Shown one piece after another: positions 1 through 8,286 of a stretch of 64,000 nucleotides of DNA (within the stretch, counting starts at the first letter, position 1; each line of letters begins with the position of its first letter). The translations under genes were made by a program, and so were the position numbers. Below the pieces are notes generated by a model, which made no database searches, was not told the origin of the DNA, and saw nothing but the letters and a program-made list of their open reading frames with translations. The stretch covers positions 124,001-188,000 of the forward strand of contig JAHJBC010000009.1 in the NCBI GenBank assembly GCA_018813765.1, written 5' to 3'. This DNA is from Gammaproteobacteria bacterium (lineage in GTDB: Bacteria > Pseudomonadota > Gammaproteobacteria > Burkholderiales > Gallionellaceae).

Positions 1-93
1 ATGACCGGCGGTGAGTTGTTGCAGGCCCATTTGCAGGATGCGAAAAAGAGCGCTGACATCACGATCAAGCCTTTTGCCGCGGACGCAAGATAG
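1..93 (+). CDS. C-terminal end of an unidentified protein (5' truncated)
   Basis: The first reading frame is open from base 1 and ends at a TAG at 91-93, giving about 30 residues that end in FAADAR. A strong bidirectional terminator begins 24 bases later, as expected behind a real gene. The ATG at position 1 is probably an internal Met, because the window edge cuts the gene. The fragment is too short to name a family. Confidence 0.5.
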   Translation: MTGGELLQAHLQDAKKSADITIKPFAADAR

Positions 94-117
94 CAGCAAC
101 GATTTGGTACTCAAAAA

Positions 118-147
118 AACGCCGCTCCTCAGAGCGGCGTTTTTTAT
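118..147. terminator. Bidirectional intrinsic terminator
   Basis: A perfect 10-bp stem (AACGCCGCTC with GAGCGGCGTT, loop CTCA) is flanked by an A-run on the left and a T-run on the right. It can therefore end both the rightward gene at 1-93 and the leftward fabI transcript. Confidence 0.9.
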
Positions 148-163
148 TCAAGGTCAATACAGT

Positions 164-949
164 TCAGGCTTCCGTTGTTCCAAGCGCGGTAGTATTGAAA
201 CCGCCGTCTACGTAGGTGATCTCGCCGGTGATGCCGCTGGCCAGGTCGCTGCACAGGAAAGCGGCAACATTGCCAACTTCCTCGACCGTGACGTTGCGCT
301 TGAGCGGGGCATGCTTGGCATTGTAGGAGAGCAGCTTGCCGAAATCGCCAATCCCGGCGGCGGCCAGCGTCTTGATCGGACCGGCGGAGATGGCGTTGGC
401 GCGCATTCCCTTGCGGCCCAGTTCCATCGCCAGGTAACGAACGCTGGCCTCAAGGCTGGCCTTGGCCATGCCCATCACGTTGTAGTGCGGCATGGTGCGT
501 ACGGCGCCAAGGTAACTCATGGTCAGGATCGACGAATTGTCGTTCAGGTATGGCAATGCTGCCTTGGCCATGGCGGGGAAACTGTAGGCACTGATATCGT
601 GCGCAATGCGGAATGCTTCGCGGCTGAAGCCGTCGAGGAACTCTCCATCCAGCGCTTCACGTGGCGCAAATGCGATGGCATGCACGAAACCGTCGAACTT
701 GCCCCATTTTTTGCCCAAATCGGAGAACAATTGCTCGATCTCGGCGTCGCTGGAAACATCGCAAGGATAGACCATGTCGCTGCCGAATTCTTTTGCCATA
801 TCCACGACGCGGTCTTTGACGCGCTCGCCCTGATAGGTGAATGCCAGTTCAGCTCCCTGGCGGTGCATGGCCAGCGCGACGCCGTAAGCGATAGAGCGGT
901 TACTGAGCATGCCGGTGACAAGAATGCGCTTGTTTGCCAAAAATCCCAT
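164..949 (-). CDS. fabI: Enoyl-[acyl-carrier-protein] reductase (NADH) FabI
   Basis: This protein of 261 residues catalyses the last reduction of each fatty-acid elongation cycle (trans-2-enoyl-ACP to acyl-ACP, using NADH) in the cytosol. It is an atypical short-chain dehydrogenase. The N-terminal [13 protein letters not shown] replaces the usual TGxxxGxG nucleotide loop, as in E. coli FabI. Catalytic Tyr146, Tyr156 and Lys163 are all present ([14 protein letters not shown]) at the same numbering as E. coli. Length matches the family. It is transcribed alone, leftward into the shared terminator at 118-147, and divergently from the ccm operon. Confidence 0.97.
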   Translation of the reverse strand: MGFLANKRILVTGMLSNRSIAYGVALAMHRQGAELAFTYQGERVKDRVVDMAKEFGSDMVYPCDVSSDAEIEQLFSDLGKKWGKFDGFVHAIAFAPREALDGEFLDGFSREAFRIAHDISAYSFPAMAKAALPYLNDNSSILTMSYLGAVRTMPHYNVMGMAKASLEASVRYLAMELGRKGMRANAISAGPIKTLAAAGIGDFGKLLSYNAKHAPLKRNVTVEEVGNVAAFLCSDLASGITGEITYVDGGFNTTALGTTEA

Positions 950-996
950 GTTATTCCTCGGTTCAAATTTGGTTGCGAACGTCTGATGCGGCGCGG

Positions 997-1002
997 ATTA
1001 TA
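997..1002 (-). promoter_or_regulatory. Probable fabI -10 box
   Basis: On the minus strand this reads TATAAT, 48 bp before the fabI start codon. No good -35 hexamer is visible at the right distance, so only the -10 is proposed. Confidence 0.4.
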
Positions 1003-1041
1003 ACCCAATAGACGGGCTGCGCTGCATGCATGGCAATCGTA

Positions 1042-1047
1042 TATAAT
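1042..1047 (+). promoter_or_regulatory. Probable ccm operon -10 box
   Basis: A consensus TATAAT lies 39 bp before the ccmA ATG, in the divergent fabI-ccmA spacer. The -35 region is weak. Confidence 0.4.
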
Positions 1048-1085
1048 CCGACGCTGTTTTGTATCCGGCGTGTGACACGTTTTCC

Positions 1086-1715
1086 ATGCAACAGGCACCT
1101 ATTCTGGAAGTGAAAGATCTTGCTTGCGAGCGTGGCGACCATCGCCTGTTCAGCGGCTTGAGCTTCGCGCTTGGACCCGGCGAACTGATGCAGGTGCAGG
1201 GTGTGAATGGCAGTGGTAAGACTACGCTACTGCGCACCTTGTGCGGTTTCATGCAGCCGGTGCAGGGGAAGGTGCTCTGGAGCGGCCGGGACATCAACGA
1301 ATGGGATGATTCCTTCCATGCCGAGATGTGTTACCTCGGACACCTGAATGCCATCAAGGATGAATTGAGCGCACTTGAGAATCTGCGGATGAGCGCGGGT
1401 CTGGCGGGTTACTCGGTGAACGAGAAACAGGCAGTTACCGCGTTGCGCAGAATGGGATTGCAGCGCCGCGAACATCTGCCGGTGAAAGTCCTGTCGCAAG
1501 GCCAGCGGCGCAGGGTTGCGCTGGCGCGCTTGCTGATCGGCGATGCGCACCTGTGGATACTGGACGAACCGTTGACCGCGCTCGATGTGGGGGCAGTCGG
1601 CCTGATGCAGGAACTAATCGGAGAACATCTGTCGAACGGCGGCATGGCGATATTCACCACGCACCAGCCGTTGCAGGTATCCGGCGTGACGACGAGATTG
1701 TTGAATCTGTCATGA
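1086..1715 (+). CDS. ccmA: Cytochrome c maturation ABC ATPase CcmA
   Basis: This is the ATPase of the CcmABCD complex, which releases holo-CcmE (heme-charged) during System I cytochrome c maturation at the inner membrane. Walker A is GVNGSGKTT (about residues 39-47), the signature is LSQGQRRR and Walker B is LWILDEP followed by the D-loop LTALD. The ATG at 1086 gives 209 residues, the usual length. An upstream in-frame TTG at 1059 would add nine residues unlike the family. The stop overlaps the ccmB start (ATGA). First gene of the ccmABCDEFGHI operon. Confidence 0.96.
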   Translation: MQQAPILEVKDLACERGDHRLFSGLSFALGPGELMQVQGVNGSGKTTLLRTLCGFMQPVQGKVLWSGRDINEWDDSFHAEMCYLGHLNAIKDELSALENLRMSAGLAGYSVNEKQAVTALRRMGLQRREHLPVKVLSQGQRRRVALARLLIGDAHLWILDEPLTALDVGAVGLMQELIGEHLSNGGMAIFTTHQPLQVSGVTTRLLNLS

Positions 1716-2395
1716 ACAAATTATCGCTCGCCGGATTGCTGGGATTGGTGGTGCGACGCGATCTGTTGCTGGCGATGCGTCGCCGTGCCGACGTGCTGAC
1801 CACGCTGATCTTTTTCGTGATGGTGGTGAGCCTGTTCCCCCTCGGGGTCGGGCCGGAACAGGACATGCTGCGCAAGATGGCTTCCGGCGTGGTATGGGTC
1901 GCGGCATTGTTGGCCTCGATGCTGTCCTTGCCGCGCATGTTCTCGGCGGATTATGCCGACGGGACGCTGGAGCAGATGATGCTGGCCCCGCAGTCGCTTA
2001 CTGTACTGGTGCTGGGCAAGATCGTGGCGCACTGGATGCTGTCGGGTTTGCCGCTGGTGCTGATCGCACCGGTACTGGGATTGCAATTCGACATGTCGAC
2101 GCAGGCGCTGGGAATGCTGGTGCTGGCGTTGCTGTTGGGGACGCCGATCCTGAGCATGATCGGGGTCATCGGTGCGGCACTCACACTGGGGCTGCGCGGT
2201 GGCGGGGTGCTGGTATCACTGCTGGTGTTGCCGTTGTGCATTCCGGTGCTGATCTTCGGCGCGGGTGCGGTGGAGGCGGTTAACAGCGGCATGAGCGCCG
2301 TTTCCAATCTGGCGTTATTGGGAGCGTTCATGATCTTTGCGTTGGTGTTCACGCCGTTCGTCGCGGCCCAGGCCCTGCGTATTTCAATGGAGTAG
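1712..2395 (+). CDS. ccmB: Heme exporter membrane protein CcmB
   Basis: This is the membrane subunit of CcmABCD and works with CcmA and CcmC. The 227-residue product has about six hydrophobic segments, starting with LIFFVMVVSLFPLGV and ending near residue 225. The start codon overlaps the ccmA stop by four bases, which fixes the start and indicates translational coupling. Confidence 0.95.
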   Translation: MNKLSLAGLLGLVVRRDLLLAMRRRADVLTTLIFFVMVVSLFPLGVGPEQDMLRKMASGVVWVAALLASMLSLPRMFSADYADGTLEQMMLAPQSLTVLVLGKIVAHWMLSGLPLVLIAPVLGLQFDMSTQALGMLVLALLLGTPILSMIGVIGAALTLGLRGGGVLVSLLVLPLCIPVLIFGAGAVEAVNSGMSAVSNLALLGAFMIFALVFTPFVAAQALRISME

Positions 2396-2399
2396 AGAC

Positions 2400-3155
2400 T
2401 TGGCAATCAACTGGTTCAAATATTCGGCACCTTCGACCTTCTACGGCCTGGCAGGCAAACTGATCCCGTTCTTCGCATGGCCCGCGGCGATATTATTCGC
2501 AATCGGTCTGTACATCGGTTTCTTTGTGGCGCCGACCGATGCAGTGCAGAGCGAGGCTTACCGCATCATCTTCATCCACGTTCCCGCGTCCATCCTGTCC
2601 ATGTTCATCTACCTGATCATGGCGGGCTATGCCGCGCTGGGACTGATCTTCAATACGCGCCTGTCTTCCATGATGGCGCAGGCACTGGCACCGACCGGCG
2701 CCCTGTTCGCTTTCATCTCGCTGTGGACCGGCGCGCTGTGGGGCAAACCGATGTGGGGCGCATGGTGGGTATGGGATGCGCGCCTGACTTCGGAACTGAT
2801 CCTGCTGTTCCTGTATCTCGGCTTCATCGCCTTGCAGGCATCCATCGAAGACCCGCGCCGTGCGGACAAGGCTGCCGCATTGCTTGCCATTGTCGGTTCG
2901 GTCAACGTTCCCATCATCTATTTCTCGGTGAAATGGTGGAACACGCTGCATCAGGGCGCCACCATCAAGATGAGCGGTACCAGCATGCACGTCGCCATGC
3001 AGCAGGCCATGTTCATGGTGCTGGTCGCCTGCTGGTTGTACGCTATCGCCGTCGCACTGGCACGCGTGCGCAGCATCATCCTGGAGCGCGAACGCAACAC
3101 ACAGTGGGTGAGCGAATTACCAGAAGTGAAATATGAGGATGGAGGGGCGAAATGA
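2400..3155 (+). CDS. ccmC: Heme handling protein CcmC
   Basis: CcmC presents heme to CcmE at the periplasmic face. The Trp-rich heme-binding motif WGAWWVWDARLTSE (about residues 120-135) is present, with six predicted membrane helices and conserved periplasmic His residues (IHVPAS, LHQGATI). The likely start is the TTG at 2400, with GGAG seven bases upstream, giving 251 residues. A start at 2337 would overlap ccmB and add an unrelated extension. The stop overlaps the ccmD start. Confidence 0.95.
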   Translation: MAINWFKYSAPSTFYGLAGKLIPFFAWPAAILFAIGLYIGFFVAPTDAVQSEAYRIIFIHVPASILSMFIYLIMAGYAALGLIFNTRLSSMMAQALAPTGALFAFISLWTGALWGKPMWGAWWVWDARLTSELILLFLYLGFIALQASIEDPRRADKAAALLAIVGSVNVPIIYFSVKWWNTLHQGATIKMSGTSMHVAMQQAMFMVLVACWLYAIAVALARVRSIILERERNTQWVSELPEVKYEDGGAK

Positions 3156-3337
3156 ACTGGGGCGATTTCTTTGCCATGAACGGTTACGCGTTCTACGTGT
3201 GGGGTTCATATGGCGTGACTGTGCTGGTTTTCGCCGTCGAGGCTTTGATGGCGCGCAACCGCCGCAACAACATCCTGCGCGAACTCAGGTTGATGCGCAT
3301 GGATATGGAAGATAACGGAAACGGAGAGCAGGCATGA
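3152..3337 (+). CDS. ccmD: Heme exporter small subunit CcmD
   Basis: This 61-residue single-span membrane protein stabilises the CcmABC-CcmE complex. An N-terminal periplasmic stretch is followed by one helix (YGVTVLVFAVEALMA) and a basic, charged cytoplasmic tail, the standard CcmD plan. It begins inside the ccmC stop (ATGA) and ends inside the ccmE start. Position in the operon is the main evidence, since CcmD sequences vary. Confidence 0.93.
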   Translation: MNWGDFFAMNGYAFYVWGSYGVTVLVFAVEALMARNRRNNILRELRLMRMDMEDNGNGEQA

Positions 3338-3789
3338 CACCGAGACAGAAAAGACTGGGATTCATCGTGGCAGGCATCGTGCTGGTGGCGGCTGCGGTGG
3401 GACTGGTCCTGTACGCATTGAAGAACAACGTCAGCCTGTATTTCACCCCGACGCAGGTGTTCAACAAGGAAGCCCCGCATGGCCGCAGCTTCCGCATCGG
3501 CGGTCTGGTCGAAGAGGGCAGCGTCAAGCGCGAGAACGACGGCCTGACCGTGCACTTCAACATCACCGACAACGACAAGATCATGCCGGTGGTCTACAAG
3601 GGCATCCTGCCCGACCTGTTCAAGGAAGGAAAGGGCGTGGTCGCGCAAGGCAAGCTGGACGAGTCAGATGTGTTCCGGGCCGAAGAAGTACTGGCCAAGC
3701 ATGACGAGAACTACATGCCGCCGGAGGCTGCCGATGCCCTGAAGAAAGCCGAAGCGGCCAAAGCCGCCGCAAATCCAGTTGCAAAATAA
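3334..3789 (+). CDS. ccmE: Heme chaperone CcmE
   Basis: This periplasmic chaperone binds heme covalently through a histidine and hands it to CcmFH. The 151-residue product has an N-terminal anchor (residues 9-28), an OB-fold core and the motif LAKHDENYMPPE, with heme-binding His123 and Tyr127. The C-terminal tail is Ala/Lys-rich and disordered, as usual. The start overlaps the ccmD stop by four bases. Confidence 0.97.
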   Translation: MTPRQKRLGFIVAGIVLVAAAVGLVLYALKNNVSLYFTPTQVFNKEAPHGRSFRIGGLVEEGSVKRENDGLTVHFNITDNDKIMPVVYKGILPDLFKEGKGVVAQGKLDESDVFRAEEVLAKHDENYMPPEAADALKKAEAAKAAANPVAK

Positions 3790-3806
3790 TCCAGGAAAGT
3801 GACAGC

Positions 3807-5798
3807 ATGATCCCAGAGATAGGGCAGTTCACATTGATCGTCGCGCTGTGGCTGGCGCTGTTGCAGGGTATCCTGCCAATTATTGGTGCCGCGCGCGGCA
3901 ATGCGGTATTGATGGGCATCGCGCGTCCTCTGGCGGCCGGGCAGTTCGTGTTCGTATCCATCGCGATCGGATGCCTGACTTATGCATTCGTCGGCAACGA
4001 TTTTTCCGTACTGTATGTCGCGCAGCATTCCAACTCGCAATTGCCGGTCGCCTATCGTGTCGCCGCGCTGTGGGGTGGACATGAAGGCTCGCTGCTGCTG
4101 TGGGCGTTCATCTTGACCTTGTGGACAGTCGCGGTGGCGATGTTCAGCAAACATCTGCCGGAGGAGATGGTGGCCCGCGTGATCGGCGTGATGGGACTGG
4201 TCTCGGTCGGCTTCCTGCTGTTCATGCTGTTTACTTCCAATCCCTTCGATCGCCTGTTTCCCGCGGCCATGGACGGACGCGACTTGAATCCCTTGTTGCA
4301 AGACCCCGGACTGGTCATCCACCCGCCCATGCTGTATATGGGATATGTCGGTTTCTCCGTCGCCTTCGCGTTTGCACTCTCGGCACTGCTGGGTGGAAAG
4401 CTGGACGCGACCTGGGCGCGCTGGTCGCGCCCGTGGACGACGGTGGCCTGGGTGTTCATGACCATCGGCATCGCGCTCGGTAGCTGGTGGGCCTATTACG
4501 AACTGGGTTGGGGCGGCTGGTGGTTCTGGGATCCGGTCGAGAACGCCTCGTTCATGCCTTGGCTGGTCGGCACGGCGCTCATGCATTCCCTGGCCGTGAC
4601 GGAAAAGCGCGGCGCATTCAAGAGCTGGACGGTGCTGCTCGCCATCGCCGCATTCTCCTTGTCGCTGTTGGGAACCTTCCTCGTCCGTTCGGGCGTGCTG
4701 ACCTCGGTGCATGCCTTCGCCACCGATCCCAAGCGCGGGGTGTTCATCCTGTCCTTCCTCGTGGTGGTTATCGGCGCCTCGTTGCTGCTGTTCGCATGGC
4801 GCGCGCCAAAAATCGGGCTGGGCGGCAAGTTCGATCTGGTCTCGCGCGAATCCATGCTGCTGACCAACAATGTCCTGCTCTCCGTCGCTTCCGCCTCGGT
4901 ATTTCTCGGTACCTTGTATCCGTTGTTCATGGATGCGCTCGGCTTCGGCAAGCTCTCGGTCGGTCCGCCCTATTTCCATACCGTGTTTGTGCCGTTGATG
5001 GTGCCGATGCTGATGATGATGGGCCTGGGGCCGGTCGCGCGCTGGAAGCAGGCGAGTCTGCCCGACATCTGGCAGCGCGTGCGCTGGGCGCTGGCCGCCA
5101 GCATCGTCATCGCGCTGTTGCTGCCGCTGGCGCTCGGCCTGTGGACGCCGCTGATCGCCCTCGGCATGTGGCTGGCCGCCTGGCTGACCTTGACGATTGC
5201 GCTCGACCTGCGCAGGCGTCTGGCCGGTAGCGGCGGACTGTGGCAACGCATCAAGCAACCATCGCTCAGTTACTACGGCATGATGTTCGCTCACCTCGGC
5301 GTGGCGATCTTCATCATCGGCGTGACCATGGTGAAGGGATACGAGACCGAGCGCGATGTGCGCATGGAAGTCGGCGACACGCTGGAAGCGGGCGGCTATG
5401 TGTTCCGTTTCGATGGCGTGAGCGAGACTCCGGGCCCCAACTACATCGCATCGCAGGGGCGCGTGAGCGTAAGCAAGAACGGCAAGCCGGTGACCGAGCT
5501 GTTCCCCGAGAAGCGCGTGTACAACGCATCGGGCATGCCGATGACCGAAGCGGCGATCCAGACCGGGGTGCTGCGCGATCTTTATGTATCCCTGGGTGAA
5601 CCGATACCGGATGGTTCGGGAGCATGGGCGGTACGCGTTTATATCAAACCATTCGTGGACTGGATCTGGGCCGGTTGCCTGTTCATGTCGCTTGGCGGCA
5701 TCCTCGCGATCAGCGACAGGCGTTATCGCATCCATGCGCGCAAGAACAAACCTGCCGTCGCTGGCGGTGCACAAACTTTGCAGGAGAAGACAGCATGA
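3807..5798 (+). CDS. ccmF: Cytochrome c heme lyase subunit CcmF
   Basis: CcmF is the large membrane subunit of the heme-ligation complex (CcmFH) that attaches heme to CxxCH motifs in apocytochromes. The 663-residue product has many transmembrane helices and the WWD motif GWGGWWFWDPVENASFMPW at about residues 233-251. A periplasmic domain before the last helix is also visible. Length is normal. It is separated from ccmE by only 17 bases and overlaps ccmG by four. Confidence 0.97.
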   Translation: MIPEIGQFTLIVALWLALLQGILPIIGAARGNAVLMGIARPLAAGQFVFVSIAIGCLTYAFVGNDFSVLYVAQHSNSQLPVAYRVAALWGGHEGSLLLWAFILTLWTVAVAMFSKHLPEEMVARVIGVMGLVSVGFLLFMLFTSNPFDRLFPAAMDGRDLNPLLQDPGLVIHPPMLYMGYVGFSVAFAFALSALLGGKLDATWARWSRPWTTVAWVFMTIGIALGSWWAYYELGWGGWWFWDPVENASFMPWLVGTALMHSLAVTEKRGAFKSWTVLLAIAAFSLSLLGTFLVRSGVLTSVHAFATDPKRGVFILSFLVVVIGASLLLFAWRAPKIGLGGKFDLVSRESMLLTNNVLLSVASASVFLGTLYPLFMDALGFGKLSVGPPYFHTVFVPLMVPMLMMMGLGPVARWKQASLPDIWQRVRWALAASIVIALLLPLALGLWTPLIALGMWLAAWLTLTIALDLRRRLAGSGGLWQRIKQPSLSYYGMMFAHLGVAIFIIGVTMVKGYETERDVRMEVGDTLEAGGYVFRFDGVSETPGPNYIASQGRVSVSKNGKPVTELFPEKRVYNASGMPMTEAAIQTGVLRDLYVSLGEPIPDGSGAWAVRVYIKPFVDWIWAGCLFMSLGGILAISDRRYRIHARKNKPAVAGGAQTLQEKTA

Positions 5799-6322
5799 AC
5801 CGTTTTATCTGGCCGCTGGTGATCTTTCTGGTACTGGCGGGATTCCTGTTCGTCGGCCTCGGCCTGAATCCGCGCGAAGTGCCTTCGCCCCTGATCGACA
5901 AGCCGGCTCCTGCGTTCGCCTTGCCGCAGTTGCACGAACCGAAGAAAGTGTTCTCGCCGCAGGACATGAAAGGCAAGGTCTGGCTGCTCAACGTATGGGC
6001 ATCCTGGTGCGTTTCGTGCAGGGAAGAGCACCCGTTGCTGGTCTCGCTGGCAGAGCAGAAGATCGTGCCGATCTACGGCCTCAACTACAAGGACAAGCGT
6101 GAGGACGCGCTGATGTGGCTGGTGCGCGGCGGCGATCCCTATGTACTGAGCGCGGCCGATGTGGAAGGCCGCATCGGTATCGACTATGGCGTGTATGGTG
6201 TACCCGAATCGTATGTCATCGACAAGCAGGGCGTCATCCGCTACAAGCAGATCGGCCCGGTCACGTCGCAGAGCCTGCGCGAGACCATCCTGCCGTTGAT
6301 CGCACAACTGGAGAAAGAATGA
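5795..6322 (+). CDS. ccmG: Thiol:disulfide oxidoreductase CcmG/DsbE
   Basis: This membrane-anchored periplasmic thioredoxin keeps the cysteines of apocytochrome c reduced for heme attachment. An N-terminal anchor (residues 5-23) precedes the thioredoxin fold with active site WCVSC (Cys72, Cys75) and the cis-Pro loop GVPESY. The ATG at 5795 overlaps the ccmF stop (ATGA) and gives 175 residues. The frame is open further upstream, but that part is antiframe to ccmF and unrelated. Confidence 0.96.
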   Translation: MNRFIWPLVIFLVLAGFLFVGLGLNPREVPSPLIDKPAPAFALPQLHEPKKVFSPQDMKGKVWLLNVWASWCVSCREEHPLLVSLAEQKIVPIYGLNYKDKREDALMWLVRGGDPYVLSAADVEGRIGIDYGVYGVPESYVIDKQGVIRYKQIGPVTSQSLRETILPLIAQLEKE

Positions 6323-6777
6323 TGAAGTGGATGGCGATATTGATGTTGGGCCTGTTGCCGTTATTCGCGCATGCGGGCGAAGCCAAAGACATGGCCGCCG
6401 ACCCGGTGCTGGAGAAGCGCATGATTGGCCTGGCCGAAAAGCTGCGCTGCCTGGTGTGCCAGAACGAATCGCTGGCGAGTTCGCATGCCGAACTGGCGGA
6501 GGATCTGCGCCGCGAAGTGCGCGAGCAGATGGCGCAGGGCAAGGACGACCAGCAGATCATCGACTATCTGGTTTCCCGTTACGGCGATTTCGTGCTGTAT
6601 GACCCGCCGATGAAGAGTTATACCGTGCTGCTGTGGTTCGGTCCTTTCGCGCTGCTACTGATAGGTGTCGGGGTGTTGATGTTTCAATTGCGCAAGCGCA
6701 AACAGACCGTGCCAGAAGTGCATCTCAGCGAAGAAGCGCAAAAGCGCGCGGCCGCCTTACTTAACGAAGACAAATAA
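6319..6777 (+). CDS. ccmH: Cytochrome c maturation protein CcmH (redox subunit)
   Basis: This 152-residue protein has a signal peptide (cleavage near AHA), the LRCLVCQNESL motif with redox Cys44 and Cys47, a three-helix domain and one C-terminal membrane span. It reduces apocytochrome thiols and forms the ligation complex with CcmF and CcmI. Two adjacent ATG codons (6319 and 6322) are possible starts, and the first overlaps the ccmG stop. It is the short form, the TPR part being encoded separately as ccmI. Confidence 0.95.
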   Translation: MMKWMAILMLGLLPLFAHAGEAKDMAADPVLEKRMIGLAEKLRCLVCQNESLASSHAELAEDLRREVREQMAQGKDDQQIIDYLVSRYGDFVLYDPPMKSYTVLLWFGPFALLLIGVGVLMFQLRKRKQTVPEVHLSEEAQKRAAALLNEDK

Positions 6778-6782
6778 CGACA

Positions 6783-8012
6783 ATGACGACATTCTGGATC
6801 ATCTGCGCGCTGCTACTGGTCGTGGCTGTGCTGTTCGTTGGGGTGCCGCTGTGGCGCGGCACATCTAGAAACAATGCCGTGGCGCGCGACGCCGCCAATC
6901 TGGAGATCTATCGCGACCAGATCGCCGAGATGGATACCGACCTGCGCAACGGCCTGCTCACACCTGAACTGCACGAGCAGGGGACCCGCGAATTACAGGC
7001 GCGCTTGCTGGATGAAGTGCATTCCGCCGAACAGCAACAGACACCGGTACGGCATCCGATCAGGGTATTGACCATCGTCATTGCACTGATAATGCCGCTT
7101 GCCTCCGTAGTCCTTTATATGCAGATTGGCAACCGCGATGCATTCGAGCCGCAGGCTGCTGTCGGCACCGGCTTCGGAGGACTTGCCCATACGGAGGCCG
7201 CCCTTGCCGAACTCGAGCAGAATGCGGCACAGAATCCGGAAGACCCCGATGTCCTGGTGATGCTGGCGCGCTCATACGTGGAATTCGGCCGCTATGCCGA
7301 TGGCGCCAGAGTGTATGGCGAGCTGACCAAACTCGTTCCGGACATCGCCATCCTGTGGGCCGACTACGCCGATGCGCTGGGAATGACTAACGGCACCTTG
7401 CGCGGCGAACCGACCCAAATGCTGGAGCGCGCCCTGCAACTCGACCCCGATAATCTCAAGTCACTGGCGCTTTCCGGCACGGCGGCGATGGAGCGCGGCG
7501 ATTATGCCTCCGCTATCCGTTATTGGGAAAAGCTGCTTTCGCATATACCCGCCGAAAGCGAAGATGCCCAGATGATTGGCGACGGTATCCAGCAGGCGCG
7601 CCAAATGCTGGCGCAAAGCAGGGGTGGCAAGATCAAGGAAACTCAGGCCAAGCCGCAGGCATCGGCAAAGGCGAGTCTGTCCGGAACGGTGACATTGAGC
7701 GATGCGCTCAAGGGCCAGGTCGATCCGAACGACACCCTGTTCGTGCTGGCTCGCGCCGCGCAGGGGCCCAAGATGCCGCTGGCAGTCATACGTAAACAGG
7801 TAAAGGATTTGCCGCTCAGTTTCACGCTGGATGACAGCATGGCGATGTCGCCGGAAATGTCGCTGTCCGGATTCGATCAGGTCGTCGTCGTGGCGCGCGT
7901 CTCAAAATCCGGCAACGCCATACCGCAAGCAGGGGATATGGAAGGGCTGAGCAAACCCATTGCATCGAGCAGCAAAGACGTCAGGATCGTCATCGACCAC
8001 CCGGTGCGCTGA
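6783..8012 (+). CDS. ccmI: Apocytochrome c chaperone CcmI (TPR protein)
   Basis: This 409-residue protein delivers apocytochrome c to the CcmFH lyase. Two N-terminal membrane helices (about 4-26 and 95-116) flank a cytoplasmic loop. They are followed by periplasmic TPR repeats (about 130-290) and a C-terminal beta-rich domain of about 110 residues (from SLSGTVTLSD). This matches the long CycH/CcmI form. It is the last gene of the ccm operon, five bases after ccmH, and is followed by a terminator. Confidence 0.93.
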   Translation: MTTFWIICALLLVVAVLFVGVPLWRGTSRNNAVARDAANLEIYRDQIAEMDTDLRNGLLTPELHEQGTRELQARLLDEVHSAEQQQTPVRHPIRVLTIVIALIMPLASVVLYMQIGNRDAFEPQAAVGTGFGGLAHTEAALAELEQNAAQNPEDPDVLVMLARSYVEFGRYADGARVYGELTKLVPDIAILWADYADALGMTNGTLRGEPTQMLERALQLDPDNLKSLALSGTAAMERGDYASAIRYWEKLLSHIPAESEDAQMIGDGIQQARQMLAQSRGGKIKETQAKPQASAKASLSGTVTLSDALKGQVDPNDTLFVLARAAQGPKMPLAVIRKQVKDLPLSFTLDDSMAMSPEMSLSGFDQVVVVARVSKSGNAIPQAGDMEGLSKPIASSSKDVRIVIDHPVR

Positions 8013-8036
8013 CATTTCCTGCCGCGGAAAAATGGA

Positions 8037-8072
8037 AAGGGCTGACGCATTGCTGTGTCAGCCCTTGTTTTA
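8037..8072 (+). terminator. Intrinsic terminator of the ccm operon
   Basis: A perfect 10-bp stem AAGGGCTGAC / GTCAGCCCTT with a 10-base loop is followed by GTTTTAT, 24 bases after ccmI ends. It also abuts the 3' end of the minus-strand tRNA-Asn. Confidence 0.85.
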
Positions 8073-8074
8073 TC

Positions 8075-8150
8075 TGGCTCCCCGACCTGGACTCGAACCA
8101 GGGACCTGCGGATTAACAGTCCGTCGCTCTACCGACTGAGCTATCAGGGA
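8075..8150 (-). tRNA. tRNA-Asn (GTT)
   Basis: The minus strand folds as a 76-base cloverleaf including an encoded CCA. The acceptor pair is TCCCTGA / TCGGGGA, the D arm contains AGCTCAGTCGGTAGAGC, and the anticodon loop CTGTTAA has anticodon GTT. The T arm contains GGTTCGAGTCC. Confidence 0.97.
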
Positions 8151-8165
8151 ATCGATGAGGGCGCT

Positions 8166-8194
8166 ATACTAATGACTGGAAGCATTTTGGTCAA
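8166..8194 (-). promoter_or_regulatory. Promoter of tRNA-Asn
   Basis: On the minus strand TTGACC (8189-8194) and TAGTAT (8166-8171) are separated by 17 bases. The predicted start is a few bases before the tRNA 5' end at 8150. Confidence 0.75.
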
Positions 8195-8222
8195 TACAAG
8201 AAAAAAATATTAGGAGGGTTTC

Positions 8223-8255
8223 ATGTGTATTTATCGTCGAGTCATGCCGCTTTAG
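8223..8255 (+). other. Possible 10-codon leader ORF before the coiled-coil gene
   Basis: A very strong Shine-Dalgarno sequence (AGGAGGG, 8212-8218) lies four bases before an ATG that encodes only MCIYRRVMPL and a TAG. The large gene that follows has no comparable ribosome site. This could be a regulatory leader peptide, or it could be chance. Confidence 0.3.
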
Positions 8256-8286
8256 GGAAGCGTGACCGAAAACAATCTCAGTGCGG

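Noticed and set aside
3711-5774. Long open frame on the minus strand opposite ccmF
   Set aside because: It is rich in His, Gln and Arg with no domain and is the mirror of a well-conserved gene in GC-rich DNA.
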